From NCBI RefSeq assembly GCF_958298935.1, contig NC_084943.1:7140001-7204000 (forward strand): 64,000 nt of DNA. Direction: 5' to 3'. Below are positions 45,833 through 56,060 of the stretch, piece by piece. The notes beneath the pieces were generated by a model, which had not been told where the DNA came from, did not search any database, and worked only from the letters and a program-made list of their open reading frames with translations. The position numbers and the translations under genes were made by a program. Position 1 is the stretch's first letter, and each line of letters starts with the position of its first letter. The stretch comes from Phragmites australis. Lineage: Eukaryota > Streptophyta > Magnoliopsida > Poales > Poaceae.

Positions 45833-46057
45833 TTAGTAATACATTGAATCACGGTAGTTAAGTGCTTGGTCACCCTTAATAAACATTATTAGTGCATAGG
45901 CTTCAAGTCCAAGAGCGACTATGAGCCCGGGTGAGATGTTATGACCAATATCTGCAAGCTCTGGAAAACCATCTTCTTCACACGCTAACTCTAACAATCT
46001 GTGGTATGCCAAAATGCAACATTTTTTAATAGTTCCAATGGAAAAACGGTGTAGCAA
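45833..46057 (-). CDS. Unidentified protein fragment (74 codons) inside the CACTA-type element
   Basis: The minus-strand frame encodes FSIGTIKKCCILAYHRLLEL, then ACEEDGFPELADIGHNISPG and LIVALGLEAYALIMFIKGDQ. It has a balanced amino-acid composition and no stops, unlike the surrounding repeats. I do not recognise the family. It could be one exon of a captured host gene or of a transposase. Splice sites were not established, and the start codon shown may be internal. Confidence 0.35.
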   Translation of the reverse strand: MLHRFSIGTIKKCCILAYHRLLELACEEDGFPELADIGHNISPGLIVALGLEAYALIMFIKGDQALNYRDSMYY

Positions 46058-46314
46058 TATGGGTAGACTATTGCTCTGAACTAACTATTCATTGTAATAG
46101 GAATAACTCTATTGAACCAATTTTTTCTATTATTTGTCACCGAAATTATTGTGGCAATTTGTGTAACCTATTGCTACCATCTAACCGTTCGTTGCAATAG
46201 AAATAAATCTGTGACAACGATTTTAAAGTATTGCAACGGGTAATATCATGTCGGTTTTACTAGACTATTGCTATGAGCTAACTATTTGTGGCAATATAAA
46301 TACATCTGTTGCAA

Positions 46315-46705
46315 TGATTTTTTAGTACTTGCAACACGGATCTATTGTGGCAAAATGGTCCCAATATTGCTACAATCTAAATATACATTTCAATAAAATA
46401 AACGCATTGCGGTGAATCATATAACAAATACAATGACTATAAATCGTGGCATTAGTAAAAAGCTATTGCATTGAAATAGTTGGTCGTGGCAATAGCAAAG
46501 CTCTACTGTGACATTTTTTTAAGTACTTGCAATAGGGATTCGTTGTGAAAAAACGATCCCGGTATTGCTACTATCTAAATATTCATTGTAATAAAATAAA
46601 TGTATTACGATGAATTGCATAATAAATACAACAACTATGAATTGTGGCATTAGGAAAAAACTATTGCAATAGAATAGTGGTCGTGGCAATAGTAAGGTTC
46701 TATTG
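46315..46705. repeat. 198-bp tandem duplication within the subterminal region
   Basis: Two units of about 198 bp, each starting near AGTACTTGCAA and containing TATTGCTAC.ATCTAAATAT and CGTGGCATTAG or TGTGGCATTAG, lie head to tail. They are about 85% identical by eye. Confidence 0.7.
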
Positions 46706-46763
46706 CAACGATTTATCATTTGTTGTAAGAAATTCGTTGCAGTACACATGAATCCTTGTAGTG

Positions 46764-48240
46764 AACTAACAGCAGGTGTGACACTTCATTTTTCAGCACT
46801 GTACGACGAGTTTGATGAGTCAAGATTCTTTATTTCCAAAGACATCTATCAAAGGTCAAATCACATCAATTCCCCTCAAAAGTCGTTTGTGCCCGATTTA
46901 AACACAATGGATAAGGATGGAGAGTCTAAGATCGTTTTGGGATTTCCAATACCACAATTCGAGTTGGTCGAAGACTTTTCCCAGGAAACTCATCCATGCC
47001 TTCGGAGAGTTTCCTGACTAGGAGGAATGGGTCCCCAAAGGAGTTCCTGGTCAAAGCAAAGGACCAGCGAACCTCTTCTGAGCAGAGTTGGGAGGCTAGC
47101 TGACAAAAAACCTCTTCTGAGTGTAGTCTGGGATTTCTCATAAATTTGTTGCGGCCGGTTTATGGGCATGAATGGAGGACTATAAGGATAGAATAACCCA
47201 AAAATACCCTATTTATTTAGACTTCACCCTCATATTAGGAATAGTATAAAACGCTTAGTTCTTGCCCTATATATGAAATGTCTAGATTAGCTGGAAGCCA
47301 ATGAACCTTTGTTTACATAAAGACTTTCTCTTAATTTCACCGTATTTTTAGTTAAGTTTATATCTTCATATTTATTTATTTTTATATAATTATTTATTTT
47401 ATAACTATCACTTTTTATTATTATTTTGCATTGCATCCCTATGCTATGACTCGAAACATGATTCACCACATAGCAAACTCTCAATAGATTGGATATAAAC
47501 CTAGAAATACTTGTGAAAAAAAGTGCTAAAAAATCCTATGCACTCACAGGATATAAGACGACTCAACTGCCAACCAGGATAGGACAGCCTGAACCGATCA
47601 CTTCCCGTGCTGGTGCGCACATCCCACTCCCATGGTCGTGGCCATGATGCAGGAGCCATTCATACTGAATACAGGAACTAGGAGGCACAACAACCTCAAG
47701 TGAGGAGGGGCCAGCACGAACCAGTACTATTGCTTTGATGACTTCTACGGCCTTAACGTACCGAGATGTACAAAGCAACAATGACGAAGGACTGACAACG
47801 GATATTGACAAATGACCGATTTAATGCAGGTAAAAAAGAAACCAAGATGATTTGGGGGGGAAAGGTTTCCCGTGCAGTTGCCACTCTAACTGCAACTTAA
47901 GCAGCAAGAATACTACCATATAATATAAATAATTGATGTTTAGGACTTGTTTGGTACACATGAATGTTAAAACACGCAAATGTACAAAACACATAATTGA
48001 CATGAATACAAATGCAAAACACTAAAAAAACAACTTGAATGGCCATTTAGATGAAATGCAGGAAAACAAATCAATGTCTTGTCACGTAGAATTGTTACAT
48101 ACTTAATGTCTTGTCACATACAGTTGGAGTAGCATGCGTCAATGCATGATGTAAGACAGAATATTTCCAAAATCCAAACATAGTTTTGACGGATTCCGAT
48201 ATTATACGATAGGTCACCAATAATTTAACAAAGGTTGTAG
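46764..48240. other. Intergenic region downstream of the reductase gene
   Basis: No gene is recognised. The part from TGTGACACTTC (46776) to about 47550 is AT-rich and might be a solo LTR, but its flanks do not match as a target duplication. An 82-codon minus-strand frame (47563-47811) has no known domain. 47820-48240 should include the reductase 3' untranslated region, with AT-rich possible polyadenylation signals such as the AATAAA-like sequences (on the minus strand). Confidence 0.35.
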
Positions 48241-51200
48241 TTACACATATCGTTTCATGTATTCGTCCATGTTGGTGTACTGAACCTCTGGGTACAACAG
48301 AGTAGCTTCTTCATCATCCTTAATGTCAAAGTTTGTCAAGCAGCCCTCGTAGAAAATGTGGTAGAAGTGTCCAATTCCAACTTGTGTGCCAAAGTCCACA
48401 TCTGCATGAATACGGGCAAAATTCACATTTTTTCCAACGGGAAGGAGTAATTACGAAATTTGTAATATATGCAAAATGCACAATTTTAATGCTTGACAAT
48501 GTCTTGGAACAAGCAATTGTGTAATTACCTTTCATTGAAGCCAAGAATTTATCAGCAGGAATGTGGATTTTCTGAAGAACTTTTCCAGAGAGCTTTTCCC
48601 ATTTTGCGATCACCTCATTGTGAGTGAGGATGTTTTCATTTGGTCTTAGGTATATTGTCTTGTTCAATGTGCGAGGATCATCAACAGACTTGATTGTATA
48701 CGTTCCCACATCATCTTCATCCACAAATATCACTGCATTATATGTCAGTGCTATGTGCTTAGAAGTGGGATACTAGAAGCAGGTCATTCTTGTGTTCTTT
48801 GTAGATAGTGTTATATCATTAGAATTGTATTTCTATGATACATGACTTGGTCAATATATTCTATTTTCATATTGGAACAAAAAAGAATTGCATTTGTCCA
48901 AAAAGATAAACTGTTATTGGAAATTTGTCTCTAGGATAACGTGACTTTGGCTGTAGGACATTCTTATTTTGATATTGGCTCTAGGACACTGAAATTATGG
49001 TATTGGTTGTTGGAAACTGGAGGAGATAGGAGTGAGGAAAAAGACCTTTATGCCCTTCACAACTCTTCTTTCTTCCTCCTCTTCTATCTCTCTCTTTCTC
49101 ACTTACAACCCAGCCCCACATTTCATACCCTTTCCTTTCTCCCCTCTCCTATTTAACTGATCTAACCCACATGTTATAAATTTATGACAAGATGAGCCAC
49201 ACGCCAGTAGGTGAGGATAGGAAGAAGAAAGTGAAGGTTAAGATGAGAGCGTAATGGTCATGCCCTATCTTCCTCTCTCCTCTAGTGTCCTATAGCCAAT
49301 ACTACAGTTTCACAGTGTTCTAAAGCTAATAACAAAAATAAGAGTGCCCTACAGTACCACCAAAGCAGTGTTTTGATAGTGTCCTACAGATAAATTTTTC
49401 CCATATGTGAAAGTACCTCTTCAAGATAATCCCCCGACAAATCTAACAATATATGATTGTTCATTTGATGTTATTATTATATAATAAACTATATCCAAAC
49501 AACGGCCATTAAAGATTTAATTGTCGCAAGCTTGCTAAAAATAATCTTAGTCAATTGGGAGTTAAGAATACACCATTTCAAATCATATGATTTATTGTGT
49601 TTATTTCAAAATGAAATTTATCTAGCGTTTGCGGTTGGACAAAGCATGCTTGTAACTTTCTTTTACAGAAAAGTAATAGCTAAGACAACAGATTTTTCCC
49701 ATGAATCCTAGATTTTTTGGGTTGCTTGAAAGAGAGACAGGAAATATAGAAAGGAAGAAATAACACATCGATGAGAAATTTAAAATTTGAAAACCCTTAA
49801 TGGCAGAAGCAAAAATTTATGTGTACAGGCCTAGTATACGTGACTGCATTTAGAAATTACAAATATATGTATGTGCTATGGTCATAAGAAATAGACAACT
49901 ATTATCTAAAAGAAACACCTATCAGTGCCGGTTGGTAACAAACAACCGGCACTAATAGCACTCATATTAGTGCCGGTTGGTAATACTAACCGGCACTGAT
50001 AAGTGCACTATTAGTGCCGGTTCTCATCTAGAACCGGTACTAATAGTGATTTTCAGTGCCGGTTCCATACCCGGTATTGATAGTCACTGACTATCAGTGC
50101 CGATTAATCAGTGCGGGTTCATAAACCGATATTGATCACGTTTTTGAACCGACACTGATCACCTGTTCTGCAGTAGTGAGAAAACTATATTAGAACAACT
50201 AACAAATGTTTATTGTTTACCTTTGACGTTCCCGTCTCCATATACCTGAACAATTTCTTTTGGCGGCAAGACAGTGCGCATTTGGGCGAGGTTAGCACAA
50301 AAGTAAGCAGCAAAACAATTAGCAGAAATGTAGGTGTGGGGAATTTTAGCTTCTTCTATTGCCCGTCTTAGCTCCATCTTTTCGTCAAACGTAACCTTTC
50401 CTGGTTCAAGAGCATGCCCCATCCTCGATGGGTCCATGCCAAATTCCGATGGTATGAAACGCTGCATCCACAATTATAATGTTTATTATTAGATGCATTG
50501 TTTTACCATTTATTGTTGTTTAAACACATACCTTATCTAACTACAGTAATTTTTCCTCACATTTTTTTGGTAATGTTGACATTTGATTTGTTGTGTTGGC
50601 ACCTCTGGAAACGAAGTAAAATGGTCACTTTTTGTGCTGGAAATTCAAAATTATTTCCCACCTAGAGAAAAATATTTCCCTCTAAAGGGTACAGTCTTCC
50701 TTGCTAACACTAACTAGCCACATGAGTTTCTTGGTTATTTTACTGTTCAGATATTTAGACGGATCATATTTCTCTCGTTGCCTTGACATTATTCTCACAA
50801 ATTTGTTATTTAACTACGACTTTTTATATATCAATTTGTACACTATAAGTCTCACTTGATCCTGCTATTTCTATGGGGGCATGCGGTGCCGCCGAGACCC
50901 ACTGGCTGCCCATATAAACCTACCCCAACAAGAGATATTAATGGTCGAATTAAGTCTAGGTAGAATAAAATCATACTCGATCTAAAACCTGCTAATCTCA
51001 GCCTAACCTAAATCTGAAAGTGTAAATAGGTGAAAATCCACACCCGCACCACATAAATCCGCTCCAACGAAGTGGGTTGAATTACGGTAGCTTGTGGTGC
51101 GGGGCTGCGAGCTGCCTAGTGGGCTAGCCCCTATTGCTACTTTTTGTGGAGTTACGTGGGGTCCAGGGTAGGTAAACAGTTGTTTTCAAATTTAAGTGTT

Positions 51201-51879
51201 TTCAAATTGTAAGGTTATCGTGCTCATTAATTTCTCCCTTCGAAACAAATTGCAAGGCATGGAGAAGGGAGATAGCTGTGCACAGAAGTAACTCCGACCC
51301 AAATCTACATGGACGTACTAGCGTTATATGGAAGATTAATCCGTATTTGGAACACGCGATAATAGAATTTTGTTTTATGTATGTAACATTTCTACGGAAC
51401 AACAGTGAAATTCAAGTGCAGGTTCGTGTGTGGCATCTGATGTCTCATAGGTTTTCTTTTTTGCAACGTATGAAGTACGTATGTGAAAATTTGCAGCTTC
51501 AAAATCATATGAAACTCGTACAAACAACACTTGCTTAAGCTACACTGACCTTGACGTTCCCAGCCTCCTTGATAGCCTCCACGAGCTTGTGCTGCAGCAG
51601 CAGGTTGTGGCTGCGTAAGTGCACCCCGGAGATGGCCGAGACCACAACGTCGACCTGCGCCACGGCGGCGACGAGGCCCGCGTGGTCGTCGAGCGAGGCC
51701 TCCACGAGGCGCGCGCCTTGGGCCTTGAAGGACAGAAGCATCTGGAGCTTGTCGACGTCGAGGCCGATCTCCGGCCGCATCAGGACGAACGTTGGGTGGC
51801 CCTGCGCCAGGCTCGCCTTCACGATGCGCCTGCCGATGTAGCCCGTGCCGCCCACAACGAGGACCCGGCTCTTCTCCAT
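48241..51879 (-). CDS. Isoflavone reductase-like NADPH-dependent reductase (PCBER/IFR family), four exons, intact
   Basis: Exons on the minus strand are 51879-51550, 50461-50221, 48732-48529 and 48401-48241. Together they give 936 bp, or 311 residues plus TAA, close to the family's usual 310. All introns obey GT-AG (donors GTCAGT, GTAAAC, GTAATT; acceptors GCAG). The start is the ATG before EKSRVLVVGG; an upstream in-frame TTG is ignored. Residues 10-16 (GGTGYIG) are the NADPH-binding glycine motif of an atypical short-chain dehydrogenase fold. PSEFGMDPSR follows at 114-123, and Lys138 in FDEKMELRR is at the catalytic position of phenylcoumaran benzylic ether reductase. DEDDVGTYTIKSVDDPRTLN and YTNMDEYMKRYV are standard C-terminal family blocks. 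It is probably a cytosolic enzyme reducing phenylpropanoid, lignan or isoflavonoid substrates; the exact substrate cannot be read from sequence. Expression is not shown. Confidence 0.88.
48402..48528 (-). other. Intron 3 of the reductase gene
   Basis: A 127-bp GT-AG intron in phase 1, between ...ASMK/G and the DVDFG block. The sequence is short and AT-rich, and no repeat is seen. Confidence 0.8.
48733..50220 (-). other. Intron 2 of the reductase gene, carrying a MITE
   Basis: A 1488-bp GT-AG intron in phase 1, between GDGNVK and VIFVDEDD. It holds a CACTA-like MITE (49897-50178) next to its 5' splice site. The rest is AT-rich, with a pyrimidine-rich stretch at 49040-49150, and has no gene of its own. 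Confidence 0.8.
49897..50178. mobile_element. CACTA-derived MITE in intron 2
   Basis: About ten copies of CAGTGCCGGTT / AACCGGCACT in both orientations fill this 280-bp segment. The right end reads, on the minus strand, CACTACTGCAGAACAGGTGA, an En/Spm-type terminus; the left end is degenerate. It lies about 42 bp from the intron's 5' splice site and could form hairpins in the pre-mRNA. Confidence 0.65.
50462..51549 (-). other. Intron 1 of the reductase gene
   Basis: A 1088-bp phase-0 GT-AG intron between EAGNVK and RFIPSEFG, the site where many family members also have an intron. The sequence is AT-rich, with a GC-richer patch near 50870-51170. No repeat could be identified with confidence. 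Confidence 0.8.
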
Positions 51880-52080
51880 AGTTCGCAAGGAGGGTTCCTG
51901 CTTTCTGTGGGAGACGGCGATGCAAATATATGAGGTTTCTATAGTTGTGGTGTTAGCTACGTCTGAACGACGTTCTGTTCCCTAAATGGGCAATAAAATA
52001 ATAAATATAAAAAATGTGTGTTAATTAGGTGTCTATTTCAGCAAAGAAACTGAACTTGAGCTGGATGGCACTGACAAGTG
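51880..52080 (-). promoter_or_regulatory. Upstream region of the reductase gene
   Basis: An AT-rich TATA-like stretch (on the minus strand TTTTTTATATTTATTATTTT) lies about 115-135 bp before the ATG. The region is recognisably similar to 57771-57920, upstream of the paralogous stub; shared marks are the GCCCA(T/A)TTA and GCTGAAA(T/C)AGA segments. That similarity supports a duplicated promoter. Confidence 0.5.
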
Positions 52081-52661
52081 ACAAGTCGATGATTGCGCTG
52101 GATAACTGTACCTGATAATTGCGATGGATTAGTTGAGCAGAAGGCATGGGGCCGTTAGGTCGCTCTGGTGCCCCCCGGGCGACTCCGCTTGTGCCACCTA
52201 AGATCCTCTAATCCAAGCTAAATCCATCAAAAATTTCCTCTCTCCACCTCAAATCTGTAGCCCTGATCCCTGCTCCACTTCCTTTCCACCAGATTTTGCC
52301 CTTTTTCCAGAGTTTTTCCAACCGGGAGTTCATGTTTTCAGCACTAGCAAGCCAGATCTGTGAGCAAAAAGATCACGTGAGGGAGGGCAGCACCCATCCT
52401 CGTCGACAGCGATCTGCACACAGGATGACCAAGTCAAAGCAAATGGGGAGCATAACATGGCAATCCCTCTTGCCTTATTTCCCAAATCCTGCAGAGATTC
52501 AGAGAGAGATGCAGGGTTTAAAAAGGGGGTGTGTTCGGAGCCCTGCAACCTAGAACCAGCTCTTCAAATGGAGTAAAGAGGACGACATCAGCAATCTTTT
52601 CCCCAGAGCCTCACGCAAGCAAAGATCTCAGCCTAGTCTCAGAGCGGAGGAGTCAACACAG
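52081..52661. other. Unassigned segment left of copia element A
   Basis: No gene is recognised. GC-rich around 52150-52200 (a CCCCCCGGGCGACTCCG segment), then C/T-rich, then a mixed sequence with a few 70-85-codon frames lacking domains. With 57597-57727 it formed one continuous stretch before copia A inserted. It occupies the place where the body of the second reductase copy would be expected. Confidence 0.4.
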
Positions 52662-53024
52662 TGTTAGTCAAATCTTGTACGTAGTAAAAAACTTTTAGTT
52701 AGTTTGTTATTTCTACTTGTTTCTGGTCTTAGTGACATGCATGAGCCCGCGACTTATGTGGAAGCCATGCTCTCGCAGCGAGCCAAGTCTTGCTCTGTGA
52801 ACGGGACGCACATCATGCGGGTCGTGGGGATGGACGTGGCTGAGGCGTGGTGTGAGAAGCGCTCGTGCGCTCTTTCATTCAACAGCAATCGTCGGCAAAT
52901 AAATAGAGGAAGAAACAAGAACACGCTGTAGTTTTACAGCAGCACAAAATTCTCAATGTTCCAGTTGTGTTATGTGAGTTCGTTCTTGAGTTCTCGCCGA
53001 TGATTATTGTTGGGAAACCTGACA
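52662..53024 (+). repeat. 5' LTR of copia element A
   Basis: A 363-bp LTR starts TGTTAGTCAAATC and ends AAACCTGACA. CAAATAAATAGAGG-like sequence sits in the position of a promoter or polyadenylation region. It is flanked by CACAG (52657-52661), which pairs with GACAG after the 3' LTR with one mismatch. Confidence 0.88.
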
Positions 53025-53025
53025 A

Positions 53026-53042
53026 TTGGCATTAGAGCTCGG
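53026..53042 (+). other. Primer binding site of copia element A
   Basis: TTGGCATTAGAGCTCGG lies directly after the LTR end and resembles the tRNA-Met-type TGGTATCAGAGC with two changes. Confidence 0.75.
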
Positions 53043-53213
53043 TTCCAGTCTTGAACCCATGATTGTGCTCTAGAGGGCGTGTTCATGCCTCGAGGACGCA
53101 TGCACCTGCCGCGCCGGTAGTTGGCGTCACCGCTAGCGTGCACTCCTCCTGAAGGTTCTGGCGGCCGCACCTGGGGCAGTGGCGGGAGCGACCACAGGCT
53201 GGTTATACACCAC

Positions 53214-53848
53214 ATGGTCAAGGAGGCGGGCGGCTCGGTGAACTACCCACTACTGACCAAGACGAATTACAACGACTGGTCCTTGATGACGAAGCTAAAG
53301 CTGCAAGCACGGTGTATCTAGAACGCCGTCAATCCTAGCGGTGTCATGTTCCATGAGGATCAAATGGCATTGGAGGCCATCTGCAGCGCAGTGCCATTCG
53401 AGATGATCTCCTCGTTGGTGACCAAGCCATCGGCCAAAGAGGCGTGGGAGAGCATCAAGATGATGCAGATCCGTAAGTCCAGCGCACGAAAGCTTTGGCG
53501 CAAGTACGAGACAATCTTGTTTTGAGAAGGCAAGACGGTGGAAGACTTCGCCATACGCCTCACCAGCATGGTCAATCAATTAGCCATCCTCAGCGACCCC
53601 GAGCCTGATCTGAAGGTCATCGAGAAGTACCTGCACGTCGCTCCTCCTAGGTTCAGCCAGCTCGTTCTTTCAATTGAAACCTTACTCGACATGTCTACGT
53701 TGACGGTGAAGGAGGTGACCGGGAGATTGAGGGTGGCTGAGGACAGGTGTGAGCTGCCACCTCCGTCTTCCCCGAGAGGTGGCGATAAGCTCTACCTTAC
53801 CAAGGAGGAGTGGCTCGAGCGGTACAAGAAGAAAGGACAAGATGCTCG
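53214..53848 (+). pseudogene. gag of copia element A, joined to integrase by deletion
   Basis: The frame opens MVKEAGGSVNYPLLTKTNYN followed by DWSLMTKLKLQAR, the N-terminus of a copia Gag. It continues through AICSAVPFEMISSL, KEAWESIKMMQI and KTVEDFAIRLTSMVNQLAIL to LTKEEWLERYKKKGQ, where a zinc knuckle would normally follow. Stops lie at about 53319 and 53522. At about 53845 the sequence jumps to the middle of integrase, as comparison with copia B at 62547 shows. The knuckle, the protease and the first half of integrase are gone. Confidence 0.8.
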
Positions 53849-54493
53849 AACGCCATCATGTGCATTCAAGCGACAGCTGAAAGGTAGAGCGGAAAGAAGC
53901 TCCATGCATTATGCAAGGATCGAGGGGGAGAATTCACCGCCACGAGCTTCAATGAGTTCTGCGCCGAGCTAGGTGTGTGCCGCGAGCTCATGGCACCGTA
54001 CACGCCTCAGCAAAACGGCATCATCGAGGGAAGGAACCAGTCAGTGGTCGGGACAGCATGCAGCATGCTTAAGGCAAAAGGGTTGCCAGGTATATTTTGG
54101 GGAGAGGCAGTCAATGCAGCGATGTAGATCTTGAACAGGTCATCATCTAAAAACATCAGTGGCAAGATCCCGTACGAGCTCTGGAATGGGAGTGCACCAG
54201 CTGTGCATCATCTTCGCATGTTTGGGTGCATGGCGCACATCAAGGTGGTCACGTCGAATGCCAAGAAGCTCAACTATAGAAGCAGACCCATGATCTTTAT
54301 GGGCTATGAACCGGGGTCAAAGGTGTATTGCGCCTATGATCCGGCCACCAGGCGCGTCCATGTCTCTCGGGTCATCGTCTTTGACGAGGGGGCACAATGG
54401 CAGTGGAGCGGCGATCAGATGGAGAACATCGACAGCGACTTCATTATCGAGTACACCACTGAGGTCCAGCCGAGCGTGGTCACCACTCTCTAG
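53849..54493 (+). pseudogene. Integrase C-terminal part of copia element A
   Basis: The start is in a shifted frame relative to copia B. After the frame is restored, APYTPQQNGIIEGRNQSVVG is the conserved region just beyond the catalytic Glu. MLKAKGLPGIFWGEAVNAA, a TAG, KIPYELWNGSAPAVHHLRMF and YDPATRRVHVSRVIVFDEG follow. The frame ends at TAG 54491-54493. Without the first catalytic residues it is inactive. Confidence 0.8.
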
Positions 54494-55435
54494 CCGGCAC
54501 CAACGGATCGAGCTATGACACCACCCGTGCTAAGTACCCCTGTACCAAGCTCACGTACGCCCACGTCGATGCCATCTGTGAGCATGTCACCAATCGAGTT
54601 CGTCACACCACCACCAGGTGCAGAGGAGACCATAACGATGCTCCACTCCGCTTCCGCAATGTCGATAATGTGCTAGGCCCGGTGACACCACCAAGCCTGG
54701 CTGCATAGGAGCTGGAGGAAGACTTACTGTTGGTGAGTGCAGATGAGCTAGCGACATTTGCAGAGGCACAGGAACATGAGTGCTGACGACAGGCGATGCT
54801 CAATGAGATGACGTCGATCGAGACCAACGGCACCTGGCAGCTCGTCGATCCTCCATGACGCTAATGCCCAATTGGGCTTAAATGGGTCTTCAACCAAGAA
54901 GGACGCCATTGGCAACATCACTAAATACAAAGCGCGGCTCGTGGCAAAGGGATATGTGCAGCGACAAGGCATTGATTTCGATGAGGTGTTTGCGCCAGTA
55001 GCACGGGTCGAGTCGGTGTGACTGCTGCTGGTGCATGCCTCGAGTGAAGGCTGGCCCGTCCACCATATGGACGTCAAATCTGCCTTCCTCATCGGCAAAC
55101 TGCAAGAAGAAGTCTACATCGCGCTGTCATCGGGATTCAAGATCGACAACCAGAAGCACAAGGTGTTGCGCCTCGTCAAGGCGCTCTACTGGCTCTGTCA
55201 GGCCTCGCACGCATGGTATGCTAAGTTGGACACCTCCTTGGTGTCACTTGGGTTCCTTCGGAGCACCTCCGAGCATGCGGTGTACGTTCGTGGTGTGGAC
55301 GCGCATTGGCCGGTGGTAGGCGTATACGTCAACGATCTTGTCATCACCGGCGGCAACTTCACTGAGTTTGAACAATTCATGGAGGAGATGAAAGGGACGT
55401 TCCAGATGAGCGACCTTGGCCTACTGCGCTACTAA
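54494..55435 (+). pseudogene. Reverse transcriptase of copia element A
   Basis: After a decayed linker (54494-54880), [38 protein letters not shown], a TGA at about 55019, and VHHMDVKSAFLIGKLQEEVY appear in order. GVYVNDLVITGG is at the catalytic position: the copia YVDDL box has become YVNDL, losing one catalytic Asp. FQMSDLGLLRY precedes a TAA at 55433-55435. It is inactive for several independent reasons. Confidence 0.8.
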
Positions 55436-56060
55436 CTCAGCCTGGAGGTGTCCCAGACCGATGACAGCATCACTGTGAGCCAAGGCGCATACGCAGTGAA
55501 GATCCTTGAAGGGGCAGGCATGGCTGGGTGCAATCCCAGTCACATTCCCATGGAGCCACAACTCAAACTCAGTAAGACAAGCTCAACACCTGCAACTAAT
55601 GCTACTGAATACAGAAGGATCATAGGCTCACTACGCTATCAGGTGAATTCACGGCCAGATTTGGCGTTCTCGGTGGGCTACATTAGCAGGTTCATGGAGA
55701 AACCTACCACCGAGCATCTGGCGACCGCGAAGGCTGCACTACATTGCAGCACTATCAACTACGGCTGCTTCTACCAGAGGAAGACAAAAGCTGCTCAACT
55801 CACTGGCTACAACGGCAACGCCTTGCGGGCGACATCGACACACGCAAGGGCACCACCGGAGTCTTCTTCTTCCTAGGGAGCAACTTGGTCACTTGGCAAT
55901 GCCAGAAACAAAAGGTTGTGGCATTGTCTTCCTGCGAGGTAGAATACATTACCGCGACGACAGCAGCTTGCCAAGGTGTCTGGTTGGCGCGTCTCCTTAC
56001 AGAACTCAAGGGAGAGGAGGCGGGCGTCATCACTCTAAAGATCGACAATCAATCCGCAAT
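55436..56060 (+). pseudogene. RNase H region of copia element A, part before the insert
   Basis: TEYRRIIGSLRYQVNSRPDL and YISRFMEKPTTEHLATAKAA lead into the RNase H domain. A frameshift at about 55820 precedes DTRKGTTGVFFFLGSNLVTW, then ALSSCEVEYITATTAACQGV and KIDNQSAI. The domain stops at the 909-bp insertion and resumes at 56981. Confidence 0.8.

Larger units (their letters stand above)
45692..46763 (-). mobile_element. CACTA-type element end with subterminal repeats and an unidentified ORF
   Basis: On the minus strand it begins CACTACAAGGATTCATGTG at 46763. Dozens of short TATTGCAACGA / GTGGCAATAG-type units follow, up to about 46060, typical of En/Spm subterminal regions. About 700 bp inside lies the ORF at 45833-46057. 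The opposite terminus is not identified; the neighbouring CACTACAAC end at 45691 faces the same way. Confidence 0.45.

Noticed and set aside
46776..47550. Possible solo LTR from TGTGACACTTC to CACTCACA
   Set aside because: The flanking pentamers do not match, and no second copy in the window supports the ends.
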